DNA of 5,776 nt from DATDOO01 sp035293245 (GTDB taxonomy: Bacteria > Pseudomonadota > Gammaproteobacteria > Methylococcales > Methylococcaceae), in NCBI GenBank assembly GCA_035293245.1, contig DATDOO010000297.1, forward strand, positions 1 through 5,776, read 5' to 3'. Below the pieces are notes generated by a model. It did no database searches and was not told the origin of the DNA. It saw only the letters and a program-made list of their open reading frames with translations. The position numbers and the translations under genes are program-made. Shown here piece by piece: positions 5,401 through 5,776 of the stretch (position 1 is its first letter; every line of letters begins with the position of its first letter).

Positions 5401-5776
5401 TCAATCTCCGGGCAGTGCGTACCCCGGCCCCAGGTGCCGCATCTGCCCCAAAATCCACTGCTGGCGCTCCCGCAGATAACCCGTGGGCCGGTCGGGCCGG
5501 GAGCGGCGGGGACTGGGCAGGCTGGCGGCGAGCAGGGCGGCTTCGGCGGCGCCCAGCCTAGCCGCCGGCTTGTGGAAATAGCGCTGGCTGGCGGCTTCCG
5601 CGCCGAACAGGTGGTCGCCCCACTCGGCGCTGTTGAGGTACACCTCCAGGATGCGCTGCTTGGGCCACAGGGTTTCGATAAGCAGGGTGAACCAGGCCTC
5701 CAGCCCCTTGCGCAGGAAACTGCGGCTTGGCCACAGGAACAGGTTCTTGGCCACCTGCTGGCTGATGGTGCTGGCG
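5401..5776 (-). CDS. mtgA: Monofunctional biosynthetic peptidoglycan transglycosylase MtgA, C-terminal part
   Basis: A GT51-family glycosyltransferase that polymerises lipid II into glycan strands at the periplasmic face of the inner membrane. Only the last 124 residues are in the window; the N-terminal membrane anchor and the catalytic Glu motif (EDxxFxxHxG type) lie beyond position 5776. What is visible matches GT51 closely: ASTISQQVAKNLFLWPSR at the edge, RKGLEAWFTLLIETLWPKQ, RILEVYLNSAEWG, GAEAASQRYFHKPA, then AALLAASLPSPRR. There is no transpeptidase domain after this; the protein ends LGPGYALPGD at TGA 5403-5401, which separates MtgA from bifunctional class A PBPs. The small GTG-initiated open frame starting at 5754 is only part of this gene, because the same frame stays open to the edge with conserved family sequence. 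It converges on the UPF0158 gene. Confidence 0.95.
   Translation of the reverse strand, partial: ASTISQQVAKNLFLWPSRSFLRKGLEAWFTLLIETLWPKQRILEVYLNSAEWGDHLFGAEAASQRYFHKPAARLGAAEAALLAASLPSPRRSRPDRPTGYLRERQQWILGQMRHLGPGYALPGD

Overview
The window is high-GC bacterial DNA, most likely from a proteobacterium. The clearest pointer is the C-terminal half of a monofunctional peptidoglycan glycosyltransferase (MtgA), a family typical of Gram-negative Proteobacteria, together with a NemA-type alkene reductase and a UPF0158 protein. A gammaproteobacterium (for example a Methylococcales- or Chromatiales-like lineage) is my inference from the gene mix and from a palindromic repeat style I associate with such genomes. 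The sequence does not prove a genus.

Layout: (1) Minus strand, 1-1239: a peroxiredoxin of the Prx5/AhpC-TSA type is followed 33 bp later by an inositol-monophosphatase-family gene that runs off the left edge; the two probably form one transcription unit. (2) 1240-1484: a 245-bp divergent intergenic region with a good -10 box for the rightward gene and a weaker promoter candidate for the leftward pair. (3) Plus strand, 1485-2498: a Gfo/Idh/MocA-family NAD(P)-dependent oxidoreductase. (4) 2499-3827: a patch with weaker GC bias at codon third positions. It holds a small protein of unknown function (DUF6188-like), a composite of short palindromic repeats, a GNAT-type acetyltransferase and a spacer with a stem-loop. 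It looks like an accessory insertion between housekeeping-type genes. (5) 3828-5396, plus strand: an old-yellow-enzyme alkene reductase and a UPF0158 protein 30 bp apart. (6) 5401-5776, minus strand: the 3' part of mtgA, converging on the UPF0158 gene with only 4 bp between the stop codons.

No single pathway unites the genes. Peroxiredoxin, alkene reductase and the Gfo/Idh/MocA enzyme are all redox or detoxification-type enzymes, but nothing seen here shows that they work together. The most unusual observations are a 22-residue insertion in the phosphatase that leaves two copies of the TWYxDPxDG metal-site motif, and the folded repeat cluster between the DUF6188-like gene and the acetyltransferase. 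I see no CRISPR array, tRNA, rRNA, transposase or convincing new defence or regulatory system.
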